Shown in pieces: positions 22,861 to 35,100 of a stretch of DNA of 64,000 bases. The notes beneath the pieces are model-generated. The model had not been told where the DNA came from. It ran no database searches and worked only from the letters and a program-made list of their open reading frames with translations. Position numbers and translations under genes: made by a program. This DNA is from Fagopyrum homotropicum (taxonomy: Eukaryota; Streptophyta; Magnoliopsida; Caryophyllales; Polygonaceae), in NCBI GenBank assembly GCA_033239125.1, contig BSWB01000008.1:16522001-16586000 (forward strand). Direction: 5' to 3'. How positions within the stretch are numbered: the first letter of the stretch is position 1; each line of letters starts with the position of its first letter.

Positions 22861-25800
22861 CCTTAGACTGTAGATGTCTAGTATGGAACTCTAGGACGGC
22901 TACTGGTCTTCCACAAAATGACGATCTGGCTTGACCATCAGATCCTCATGGCCGATGACGTGTCTCGGATCCGGTGTGTACTCTCTCTATTTATACATGT
23001 AGAACACTGGATCAACACCCTCCACTATGGTTAGGAGTGCTAGTCGATAAATTACTCGTCAATCCGTTTTAAGATATCAATGGTTGCCTTTCCCAACTCA
23101 CTTCCAACTCCTTGGGTGATTTTACAAAAATAACTTGTAAAACATTATTCCTTCCGTTGAATTCACTTGCTTTTGACCTTTCGGGAAGTCCCCACTATAA
23201 GTTATGAAACAAAGATCTTAGACATATCCCGACACTAGACTAAGTGTCTAATGCTCTTTGTTGGACCGTTCACTTGGTCTTGTCGCTCTAATATGACTCG
23301 GTCGGGCCGTTTCTCAAATAAAGACTCAACCCCTACATCTTGTCAGGCACTCAACTTGTTGAGCTCCAACGTCCTACTCCCAGTGGAGTTTTTCCATAAA
23401 GATCTCTAATTCTCTAACTTGAGGTCATAGATATAATATCATTAAGTTTCCTGATCTATGGCTTATGGTCCCACCACGCTGCCGCTGGGCTACCCTGATC
23501 ATTCTGTTGCCACTCATTACTCATAATTGTGTCCTTCGTGAGTCAGGATGTTTACCATACTTTCTCCCATAAACTCCTCTCTAATAATGGTAAGGCCATC
23601 CCCAACCGACCGTCATTCTAGGGATGATTCACTATAGTATAGTGAAAGCTCGTACTCTAAGCCGTGGGTACTAGTTGTCCAAACCCCGAGATAAACTGTC
23701 CTTCTTTGTCTAAACCATTGTCCTCGACTCCCATTGGGTTTCGCATTTGGTCTAGGAACTCCTTATCAAAATAACTCACCGGTTACAGCTCGTTGGAGTG
23801 ATTGGAGCGTTCGGTCTGAGACTTTCCCGGAATTCCTTCAGGTCTCCTCAAAACTCTACTTATTACTCGTCAAGACTCCTCAATGTGGTTATTCTTCCAC
23901 AATCCCGTGGACCTCTAACGTAGGGCACATCACGTTGGCCTACAAGTCCTTACCTTGATTTATTTACAATCTTGATACGGGGTTTCCTATTTAGCTCCGA
24001 ACTCTCGAGGTGCGTTAATGAGTCTACATCGACGCAATAACAACAAATCATTATGGTCTCTCATGCTTGTCTTGTGAACTCTTCTACTAGATGACTCGTC
24101 TTATAACAATTTCCTTCTTTGAACGGTCTCAAACTTTCAGTTGGTCATTACTGCCCATTTCATGTTGGAACCTCAGTTACGTTGTCACTTGCATAGATTC
24201 TACAAAGTCATCATCATCCCAACACTTTATTCAAATTTAGCAAGACCCGTCTTTTGATACCTGACTTTCCTTCTCACTGGTTAAGCTATTCTTTTGGTTT
24301 ACACTTGATCCATCGTAGTGTTATCGGTCCGATAATATGACTTTTATTCAACATCTACCAGTACCATTTGCATAAGAACCTCATATGCATATGATTTTCT
24401 CAAAAATCAAATTCCTCGCATTGCATTTAGTATGTTTTTCTTATACTCATGCCGTTTTACCTTCCTTAAATCTTTACCACCAATAGGATAGTTAAATCCC
24501 TTTGAGTTTCCTCGCATATGCCTTACGGATCACATTGATTGGTTTTATTACTTTTATCAACTCTTATGTCATCAGTCGAGCTTGAATTTTCATTGGAGTA
24601 CCCCATTTTTCATTAAACTCTTATATAGACACTTTTCAGTCATCATCTTATTGACGTAATACCGGATTCGTATAGCAACCTTTAGTCCTTCAACTTTACC
24701 CTTCTCATGTTTGTACTAGCCAACATGTAGATTCCATCTGCAATCACCTCACAACTCGATTAGACATTTCACCAAGGCTTTAACTCATACTCTCTATGTT
24801 TGTGTCGCCTCTACAATTCCACTTATTCTGTGTCACATCTTTAATCACAAGGGCTTCCTCTGTTAATCTAGACAGTTTGACCCCACCCTTTCTCGGAGGA
24901 GCACCATCAGTCCTACTTGTGTGGAATGCTAAGACCTAGGCCATGTCCACAATCATTTGTTTTTTTTCTTACTCCTATAGTTCTTCTTACAGGGATCCCT
25001 CCATACTAACTTGATATGTATCTTTCCTTAGTCAGTAGTAAGCAACTACTCACAAAAATTCTCTTTACACCATTACTATCATCAATGGTCCTTACCGACC
25101 GTCAAGAGCTTCTTTTTAATTTCTTTATTAGAGTTGTCATATTGGACTCATTCAATGTTATCATCAAGGCTACTAGTACTTGTATTGATTTAACTTCCCA
25201 TTACCGTCGTTGCTCTCTGGAAGAAATTCACTAGATGTCGATAAAATTCCTTTTATAACCTTGTGGTTATTCTTCTTATCAGTCAACCAACCATCACTAG
25301 TTAGCAAGCACGTGTAAATTCTCTGTTGCTACCCATTAGCCTGTAGTTGACCTTCTATAAGATCGTAGACTTACTTTTCTTCTATCTCTTTTAAGGTTTG
25401 ATATACGAGATGAAAATATATCTCTTCCATTTATACTCCTTTAGCTCCTTCTACAATTTACACTCCTATAAGAGTACTATACTCTTACGATTCTAGTTGT
25501 ATCTTCGTCTTCCGCCAACGGCCTTATCACTTTTCCTACGATAACTTGTAGGCATTTCTCCATGATTCTTTTGCCCGAGTTATTGTCCCCTTGTTGTTCT
25601 CTATTATGACCTGCTAGTGATATTAACTTAAATCCCTTCGTGAGTGAGAAATTATTAGAGACCCTCTTTTTCACCCAAACCATTCTCCTACACCCTCCTT
25701 TCTTGGGGTGCTACTTGTACTTCCGCCTTTATAGAAATTCGGTCTTTGTTGTATCCCGATCCTTGTTGTAATTCTTGTGTGTTCTAGGAGGTTACACCAC

Positions 25801-26628
25801 TTCCATATTGGTGATATTTGCCTCCCCCTTTCTAGAAACCTGTATGCTTTCCTTTTTTGGCTCTTTAATTCTTCGTATCGGGATGGACAATGTATCTCAT
25901 CTTGACTCCTACACTTATGATTGTGTTGGTTTCCCATCTTGATTGTGGTGGCAAGTAGCTTGTCGAGAGTGATCATCTTTCGCTCTACTTCTAGCCTCAA
26001 ACTTTCACCTTCTGGTCCGTCAGTAAGTTTAGATTCAATGCTTCTTGTCTGGAAAGACATTGTCGATCATCCAATGTCTTTCCGGAACTACTCTCATATA
26101 TAACCTTCATTTGTTTCCGTTAAGTTGACTCGGGATCCCCTGCTTACCATGTTCGTTGATGTTGTCTTTCAGTCCTCACTTTTCCACCTCGACGCTCCTC
26201 AGCAAGCTCGAAGTAGTTGCCCAACATTCGCCTACCCTAATGCACATAAGATGTGCATACTAATCCTCACGTTGACACCCTTAAAAAACTTAGGTGTGTC
26301 AACTAAATGAGGATCTCATACTGTTATCTCCATTAAGGGCGTACTATAACTATAAATTCTACTAATCTTCGGCATATGCTTATCTACATCACCTATCATT
26401 ATAATCAAGATAATAAGTCTAAAGAGAGTAACAACATAAAGTCCACACTAAGCATACTGAGATCCGCGGTAGTAGTGGTGGTCAGCCGTACTTTCTATTC
26501 CCAACCAGACTATGCATGCATTTTGAAAACCAAAAGTCCTTTTTAAAACTCAGATCCCTTTTCGGGTTCTGCTTAATTACTTATTCGGTCTTTTAGAAGA
26601 TTTCAAGTGTCATTGTTGCCAACCTAGA

Positions 26629-26640
26629 GCTCTGATACCA
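26629..26640 (-). other. Primer binding site of the chromovirus
   Basis: On the minus strand TGGTATCAGAGC, complementary to the initiator tRNA-Met 3' end, lies 3 nt inside the right LTR. It fixes the element's orientation as minus. Confidence 0.88.
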
Positions 26641-26643
26641 TGT

Positions 26644-29452
26644 TGTAACACCCCGAATTCTCAGAACCCGGGACATTACTAGTTAGGACCTCACAATGGG
26701 TCCCGACCTCAGTTGGGCAACAATATTACTAGGATCTTGCAACAAGACACAAATAAGAAAAACCGAAATTTATAAAGATGTATTTTTAAGAGGATGAATG
26801 TAACAAGGTCTAACAACCTATAGTACTTAAACAAAGGAAAAAGACTAACTGTCTTAACAAAAGGAAAGAACGACAAAACAACAACCCAAACCCCCCACTC
26901 TAAGGATTACGGAGACCCGGCTGACCACTACTTTCGGATCACTCAGCTGCTGCTCTAACCTACGGTAAATCTAAAAAACACAACAAAACAACCATTAGCT
27001 AGTTATCTAAACATTAGGAGAATAATAATAGCACACACATACATAAAATAATAAACACTCATCATGCTCTCAAACAATCCATTTATTATCTTTGCTTAGA
27101 TGATTCACTCTTACTAATGATACTTAATTTGTGACACGAGGGATTCCCAAACGTCGCCTCCGCCCCCATGTACCCATCATGAGTGGATCCGATGCATCTC
27201 ACCGTGTACCTGTATGGTCTGGGAATAGAGAACCTCCCAGTCTCCTGGCAGAGCTGGGTAGTGATGTCACGGCCCGTTATACATACACCTGGGCCTTAAC
27301 ATATAATAACGACGGTCGTCCTAACAAGTTGTTATTATAACACACATGGTACACACACCACTATTATCACTCAACTAATATCCAGAAACCAGATAAGTAA
27401 GTCGCAAGGACTTACCTGAATTTAATCGCAATTCTCTCAATTCCAACTCGGTCTGTAACCGTAGCAACTCAGTCGCCTGTTATACAAGGCAAGTGTATTA
27501 AAATACGTCCCATACTCTTAGAAGTATATAACTTCTAAGATGTACAAGCTCATCAAGAGGAAAAATAACTAAAAACCCTCCCAAGGTAAAATGACCATTT
27601 TACCCTTGATCCCGAAACTCCAGGATTTTCTATAACCTAGTTTCAAAATCTCATTTGAAACCTATTTCCACCATCTAGTTCTCACGGAAAGGTTTGCTAA
27701 AGATTTATAAGAGTTATACACCATTCTTGATTTTCACAAAAAGTCGCTAAGGTCCGACTTTTACTCAAACTACGAGGCTCGGATAAAAATATACAAATTC
27801 CGAAATAAATCTCTAGGTCCTCTATTATATACATACTACTCATAGGAGCAAAGATCTCTCACAAACACTCAACAACAACTCCTACAAAAATCTCCAAAGA
27901 TGCTTTCAAAAACCAGAAAATCCATACTTAGCCAAATTCTGTCAAATTTCACAACTGCTCAACCACTCTACTTTGAGGTCTTATAGATCCAGATCCAACC
28001 GTTGGATCAGTCTCCAATTCTGATAGATTACACAATGCATGTCTCTTTATATTATACTGAAAATTGAACGGTGAATTAATTTTCTAAGGTATCGAAAACT
28101 TGATCTAAAGTGGATTGCTCAACATGATTTCTGAATTTCAAAGAAACTGAGATTACAACAGATCTAGGGTTAATGTCTCACCCACTGCTTGCTTGTTCTT
28201 TGTATCTAGTCCACAGTCTTCGGTTCGATTCCCTTTAACCTTAATTCTCGTCTAACTGGGTATGTAACAGATCTCCACTTCGAGCCCGACTTCCCCGGGT
28301 GACTAGGAAGGCGTCTGGTCCGGCTATCGATCGAGCCACTAGGTCCTTGAGCTATGTAGTACATAGGGTGCCAATATACATATCCAAGGTGAGAGCGAGA
28401 AGGGCAGCAGTTAGTGCACCTGTGTCTGCGTGTAATGAGGGGAAGAGGCATGTTGTCGTGCACGAAGCAACAGATCAGACAATTCTAAGTCGAAGGTAGA
28501 CATGAAGAAGGAAGAGGCTTACCCGGACGTCTATTGGGATGACGACACTACGATGTTCTGGTCTTCTAGGGTAGCAGTAGAGGTGTCGAGTGTGGTTCCC
28601 TCCAGGCAGTAGTGGTGGCGATGCAAAAACGCTTCTCTGGACCAGCGTGGACGTGTATGTCTCCTCGTGTAAAGAACAGAAGCCGGCTAGGTTTAGGATT
28701 GCTGCCTCCAACTCATGAGCAAGGAAGGGAGATGCTGCTGCTGATTGAGGATGGGATCGGATGGAAGGTGTGAGATGTGCAGTCCGCTCAAGGAGATTCT
28801 TCGCAGCAATTAAGGAGAGAAAGGAATGCCCGGATATACGCTTACCAAATGAGTCTCCTAAGGCCGTGATCTTCGCATACGTGAGGAAAGCGAGAGGACA
28901 GAAGCGTGGACCCGCTGCGTGGAAGGGAAACCATGGCTGTTGATTGGAATGCTGGTAACGTGAGAGCTCCTCCGGCTGGGCTGAAGCAAGGCTGCGTCTT
29001 GGGCTTGTCACAAGGGAGCTCCTCATGTTGGGCTGAGCATAGTTGCGGTGTGGGCTTCTCACTAGGCTAGCTGGCATGGCAACGGTGGGCTGGAGTAGTG
29101 AGGAGGGAGTGGGCTGAAATAAGGATGGAGAGGTGGGCTGAAATATTTATTCAAGGTCATGTCAAAATCTTGTCATGACTTTGTCTTAAGCTTGTCGGTG
29201 ATGTTGTCATGGCCTTGTCAAAACTCGTCGGGTGGCGTCGTCATGATCTCGTCATGATCTCGTCTAGGATATGAACTCATGGTTGCCATTTAGGGTTTAG
29301 TGTTATTTTTCTATCATTTTATGTGAGAAAAAGGTCTCACATAAAATGATAGAATTTGTGATGATACCGGAAATTGGTATAATGAAAAGGTCAACGGATT
29401 GGAAACTGGTTTGACTCGGAATTGATTGAACGAAAAATTTCCGGATATTACA
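26644..29452 (-). mobile_element. Chromovirus 5' LTR (right copy)
   Basis: 2809 bp, bounded by TGTAAC and ATTACA, nearly identical to 19700-22504. It carries the same perfect hairpin (29311-29352). In the element's sense it holds a 200-codon open frame (29077-28475) which is interrupted in the left copy. The 5 bp outside are CCAGG (29453-29457). Confidence 0.92.
29311..29352. repeat. Perfect 18-bp hairpin in the right chromovirus LTR
   Basis: Arms at 29311-29328 and 29335-29352 around the loop AAAAGG, identical to the structure at 22363-22404. Confidence 0.9.
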
Positions 29453-30229
29453 CCAGGGGGAAGTTGTGACGTGGCATTGGATACGAGTGTGTGAGGTAAG
29501 TCCTTAGGACTTACTTAGCGTCCAGTTATGGATTTGTGTGATTGTGATGGTTGTGTGTCTTCATATGATTGTGCATTTATAACCTAAACCGGACTAGGAT
29601 GATGTTTATTACATTTAAATGGCCAAAGTGTATTATAACGGGTGGTAACCATCGGTCTCTGCTGGTTAGGAGGAGGTGCCCTGAAGATGATCTCACAAGA
29701 GGGGACGAGTGACGATCACCCCCATGCAAAACTTCTGTGTTACGTTGGATGGGACGGGGTTCTTGAGGCTCCTCGTATTACAAAAGAAGTTGAATTAGTA
29801 ATGAAATAACGTAATGAAAGATGATAAATGAATGTGTGTGGCATTGCATGTATGAGATGTTGATGTGTGTTTGTGCTATTACCTTCATGCTTACATTGGC
29901 TGTAGCTAACAGTGCATACCGTGTTGATGATCTGCAGGTTAGGAAGACTGCAGAGTGAGCCAGATGGTGTGACCAGCCGAGGACTTTTGTACATTAGGAT
30001 GCGTGGGTTGGGATCTTTTGTATCACATGTTTATGTTTGATTTTTTGTACTCGGCTTTGTGTTTGTAAACCCTTTTGATGTATCATATACAACTTTTATG
30101 TATTTGGTTTTCCTCTACTTGTGTCTTGTTGTAAGATCTAGTGAACTTGTTTTCAGGCTAGGGTCAGGATCCATTGTGAGATCCTAGCCCAATGTAGCAT
30201 TCCAATTCCTGTGGATTTGGGGTGTTACA
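29453..30229 (+). mobile_element. Solo LTR, right part
   Basis: Continuation of the solo LTR that starts at 18648, ending GGATTTGGGGTGTTACA. Its reverse complement begins like the LTR fragment at 44964 and shares GGATCCTGACCCTAGCCTGA and a later TCTGGCTCA-TGCAGTC stretch with it. The target duplication ACTTC follows at 30230. Confidence 0.85.
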
Positions 30230-30234
30230 ACTTC

Positions 30235-30480
30235 TCACATGATGAACAATTCAGGTAACCTCTTGTCAATTTCGTATAATGATACATTAAATTCGATAGT
30301 TGTTGGCAACGGTATGCGGATACCATCCACAAGTCTTGGTGAAAACTGTCCTAAACACCACATATAAGCCTTTGCACCTATCCAAAGTTCTTGTTGCACC
30401 TAAGGTGGTTAAAAACCTTGTTGATGTTAGATGTTTTTGTATAATCAAATCATAGTTTATTGTACGATTATTATATTGAA
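30235..30480 (+). pseudogene. copia protease remnant, continuation of 17573-18647
   Basis: Resumes the copia frame exactly where it stops at 18647 if the LTR and one ACTTC copy are disregarded. The protease active-site motif is split between the two parts. The VVGNGMRIP stretch downstream of the protease and a VAPKVVKNLVDV segment resemble the usual copia order. Stops follow and similarity fades near 30480. Confidence 0.75.
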
Positions 30481-31643
30481 TGACCATACAAATAAATTAA
30501 TTAAATCACTAAAAACTAAAGTATCTATAAAATATATTTGTACAAAAATATTGCTATCAAGGTTTTGACATGTGACATATGTGTTCTTAAGTATAACTGT
30601 GACATACAAAACATATATATCAAGTAGAGTTTATTAATTGTGATCATGAAAATTATATAAAGATCAACTAAAATATAAATTAAAGTTTTTTTAATTATTA
30701 AATGACTAATCAAATAAGATTAAAGTAGAAATTTATTGTCTCACAAATCATAATAATAATAACCCATAGCATATAACATCACTTGATAACATTAAAAATT
30801 TACAATATTAAGAATGTAATTAAATATAATTAAGTTTTCTCATTTAAGTATAGTTTATTTCTTGTCTTTGATAAATAATAAACGATAAGAAGTCAAAAAA
30901 TTATTTATAACTTTAAAATCTTCCTATAAATTTGAGGTAATAAATTCAAATTTTTAACAACCAATTTTATAATCGATTTAGCCACCATAAATTCAAGGTA
31001 ATAAATCCAATTTTCGGTTATGTTTTTATATAGTCAATTAAGTTTTTTGGTTACATTTAATTTTTTATATTATATATAAAGTCTTGCCCACTAGCTTATC
31101 TGTTAAAAAAAATATTTTGTTTTTCATCCTCCATCAAGAAAATTAAAATTGTTGAATCGAGAAGAGCTAAAATTTACATTGATGATCAAGATATTTATAA
31201 GATAGACTCTATTATAAAACTTGGTTGTAGAAAGATTACGATAAATTTTACAAATAATTTCAATATATAAAATATCATCTCAACTAATTTTGTATTAAAA
31301 TATAATTGATCCGTACGTAGCACGAGTTTGACAATGAATATATAATACAATTATTCTCTTTAACCTAAGCCTTGGTCACGATCTACTTGCTCTATAGTCT
31401 TTCTATTTCACGCTTTCGTAGGTTAGATGAAACGTGAAAGTGCTTTTTAGGAAATAGCTATATATATATATATATATTCGTCTTTCAAATTTGTAACGGT
31501 ACGCTAAAATCTACCCACATTTGGTATTGATCTCATTCAACATACCTTCAAGACAATCAATTGCTAAGATAGAGTCGATGATCGAATATTTATGTAATAG
31601 TTTAAACATTTGGGGACGGTTCATTAAATTTCAGTCATTATGA
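30481..31643. other. AT-rich upstream region of the ABCG32 gene
   Basis: No gene seen. Strongly AT-rich. A (TA)n microsatellite of 19 bp lies at 31459-31477. Confidence 0.5.
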
Positions 31644-32129
31644 TTGGAAGATATTTTGCATGAAAAAGGATGGTTGCATGGAATTCATCCGCGCGTGATT
31701 CCAGTCTCGGAAGCGTCGCGAGTAGCCCCAGCAACAGTACCAGTTATTGCAGTGGCCCCCACCACCCCCACATTCACCACGCTCTGTAAATGGCGCCAAC
31801 AATCACAACTGAATTGGAGGAGATGGCCACTGCAATTAAGCAAACACGCCACCCAGACCACTAAGATCTCTGCTAACTTAATCGGCATTCAACTAATTCA
31901 AAACAAAAAAAGGAAAAAAAGAATTATCAATTTAATTCTTGGTGCCATCTCCAACCAACCACTTCTCTTATCAATAAATTGGGACTGCTCAATCATCTGT
32001 GTAGTTCTAGCCATTCCAATGCTTTCTTCTCATTCCCTGCTTCCCTCTCTCTTCAATTATCAGACCTTCCTAGGGTTTCTTCCTTTCCTTTTCATTCTGC
32101 ATTTCTCTCTGGATTTCTGTTACTAACCA
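31644..32129 (+). promoter_or_regulatory. Proximal promoter and leader region of the ABCG32 gene
   Basis: The last 150 bp are pyrimidine-rich (TTCCCTGCTTCCCTCTCTCT, about 32033-32052), as in plant leaders. No convincing TATA box; CAATAAATT at 31972-31980 is the nearest candidate. A 160-codon frame (31644-32126) ends 3 nt before the ABCG32 start, but it has no recognisable similarity. Confidence 0.4.
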
Positions 32130-35100
32130 ATGTGGAGCTCCTCAGAGAACGTCTTCGCGAGGTCTGAATCCTTCAGGGAGGAAGGAACTGACGAGGAGGC
32201 CCTCAAGTGGGCCGCATTAGAGCGCCTACCGACCTACGACCGCGTTCGCAGGGGCATTTTCCGTGGCCTTGCCGGAGATTATAACGAGATCAAAGTCCAC
32301 CAGCTCGAAGACGATCAGCGCAAGCTCATCCTTCACCGCCTTGTTCACGACATCGATACTGATCCCCAGAAGTTCTTCGCTCGAATGCGTCGCCGCCTCG
32401 ATGCGTTAGTGCTCACTGTTTTACCGTTTTCTTCAAATTGAACTCCGTATATCAACAATTCTGGTCTCATTCTCTTTGTTTCGTCATCTCATTTAATTTC
32501 ATACATTCCTGAGCGAAATGAATGCTTCCGCAGTTCCGCTAAGCTTTTCCCCGCATATTTTTCGCGGTCTTCTTACTGATTTTGGTCCATATAGATCTCG
32601 TGATGCTTGTCTCTTTTCCTTTGTTTGCATCGACTTCATCTTTCCCTTTCCGTTTGTTTTTTCTCTTTTGGAACTATTTTTAACTTAATACGGTAGCTTA
32701 CAAGTTGCGGAATATTGACATTCTGATTTCCAGAGCAGTAATTCTAAATATCGGTTGTTAACTCGTCAATGTCCTTTAATATTAAGCTGCTGATCTAGCA
32801 ATCGATCTAGATACTAATGTAATAGCATAATTTCAGTGTTTGATACGTGGTTGCAGGCAACATTGCACCACTTTAAATAATTAGATCTAGAAGTTGACTC
32901 CAAGAGGACTCGATGTCTGTCCATAAGAGTCCAGGTATCAATTTGCAGAGCGAGAGAGAGCCTTGAGTATAGGGGTTTCAGACATCCCATCTAGGAAAGA
33001 AAACATATTATATTAAGCTTCCTAGCTATACTACAGGGAGAGAGACTGTCCAAATTGTCAAGTCTAGAAGATTCATTCTTACTTGAATGCTTGTCCCTGA
33101 CGTTATCTTAATCTACGTCTGTGAAATCAAAGTAAGTCAATATTGTCATCACTTTTCACTTTTCCCTCGTTTCTTTCGTCATTGCAGAGTAAAATTAGAT
33201 CTTCCAAAAGTAGAAGTTCGATTTCAGAATCTGAAAGTAGAATCCTATGTTCACGTTGGAAGTCGAGCACTCCCAACGGTTCCCAATTTCTTACTTAATA
33301 CGACGGAGGTAAAAAGTTTTATATGATGAAGCACTTTAAAAACAATCAATCACATCATTTTGATATAGTTCTGGATAACTTGAAGGCGTTCTTGAGGGCA
33401 TTGCGGCTGTTTCCAGGAAACAGAAGGAAACTGACTATTTTAGATGATATTAGTGGAGTCATCAAACCCTCTAGGTATGCAGAAAACAAATGTACATTAT
33501 ACATGTTCAGTTTTTCCTTGTAGTTTCAGTTCAATGAGGCAAAGTTTCTATGTTAAGTGTACTAATTTTTGCTACACTTATTTTAGGTTAACAATGCTTT
33601 TGGGCCCTCCAGGTTGTGGAAAGACAACATGGTTGTTAGCTTTAGCTGGACGCCTGGAACCGGGATTGCAGGTTAGCAATGCTTTTGCCGATTTGCGTTC
33701 TTCCCTTGGAGTTGTTCATCTAGAAAATAGTACTGCTATTTATTACTCTCGTAGAGATATAATTTGAACTAATGGAAGTTGAATAAAGGCAAATTATATC
33801 TACCTCCAGTGGTTCTGATTTACCGAGACTTACATGAATTCTGTATTGTATTGAGGGATGCAAAGATGTCAGGAAGAATCACATATAACGGACATGATCT
33901 CCGCGAATTTGTTCCTCAGAGGACATCTGCCTATGTCAGTCAACAAGATTGTCATGTTGCAGAGATGACTGTTCGAGAAAATCTCGAGTTTGCTGCACGT
34001 TGTCAGGGTGTTGGAACCAATTATGGTAAGCTATGCATGATTCTGTCTCTCATTGTTGCTGTACATAGTTACTAAACTACCATTTACTTATACCAATGCA
34101 GATATGCTTTTGGAACTTGCAAGAAGGGAAAAGGCAGCTGGAATTAAACCTGAAGAAGACCTTGATATATTCATGAAGGTTGATCCATTATTCTCAAGTT
34201 TTATCTATCCAGTTAACAATATATTTCTTACTTTTTGTTATTTGCCCCCAGGCACTAGCTTTGGATGGTGAAAATGCAACCATCATGGCTGAGTACATTA
34301 TGAAGGTATTATAAACTTGAGGTTTCTGGTTTATACTTTCTAGCATATGCTTTGAAAATGTACATTGTGAAAGATATTGAACATCTAGGAAGTATTTTGG
34401 ATTTGTAATCTTATATATGACTAGTTTTTGTTTGAGGTAAATTACCTGAAAATATTGCTTGAAATTTGATATAATTTGTGAAATGTCCACCCTGAAAGAG
34501 AGATTGTTGAAAGAGAAAGCTGATAACTTAGGCGTGCATCTAGTGTAAGGAAGACCACGTTCTAAAAGTAGGAGTTGGAGGATATTAGGCTGAGAAAAAT
34601 GATCTCTCAGTTTTGTAGACACCGATACTGGATATTAGTATATATTGCTTTTTCAATGCACTAAAACTATTTTGACAAAGGTTTTAGGTTTGGACATATG
34701 TTCAGACACGCTAGTAGGAGATGAGATGCTCAAGGGGATCTCTGGAGGGCAAAAGAGACGCTTGACAACTGGTATTTACTAATGATTCTTCCAGTTTATT
34801 CGTAATTGCAGTCTTTAAGATTATTTTCTTCTTATGTTATTACTTTTACAGGTGAAATATTAGTAGGCCCAACTAGGGTGCTGTTCATGGATGAAATTTC
34901 TAACGGGCTTGACAGCTCCACTACACATCAAATGATCATGTACCTTAAGCATTTCACCTATGCAATTGATGGAACAACAGTAATTTCACTACTTCAGCCT
35001 GCCCCAGAAACTTATGAGCTGTTTGATGATATCATATTGTTATGCGAGGGTCAAATTGTGTACCAAGGGCCACGTGATGCAGTGCTTGACTTCTTTGCAT

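Larger units (their letters stand above)
22505..26643 (-). mobile_element. Internal region of the chromovirus (degenerate)
   Basis: Reading leftward: the primer binding site at 26629-26640, gag-like remnants (26060-25671 and 25683-25477, with an IQQRPNFYKGGS stretch like chromovirus gag), then about 2.7 kb in which I cannot recognise protease, RT or integrase. A chromodomain-like end (DEATWETKENIR) is encoded near 22770-22820. A polypurine tract (TTTTAAGGGA, minus strand, 22512-22521) precedes the 3' LTR. At 4.1 kb it is shorter than the usual coding region of about 5 kb. A run of 13 C lies near 22748. Assignment to Ty3/gypsy chromoviruses rests on the chromodomain, the long LTRs and the Met PBS. 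Confidence 0.75.

Noticed and set aside
31644..32126. 160-codon frame as a separate gene
   Set aside because: Low-complexity translation, no known domain, overlaps the likely leader of ABCG32; kept only as a weak upstream-ORF remark.
33309..33331. A 23-nt intron joining exon 2 to the upstream-extended exon 3 frame of ABCG32
   Set aside because: Too short for plant splicing. The acceptor at 33385 gives a 77-nt intron and the expected family sequence.
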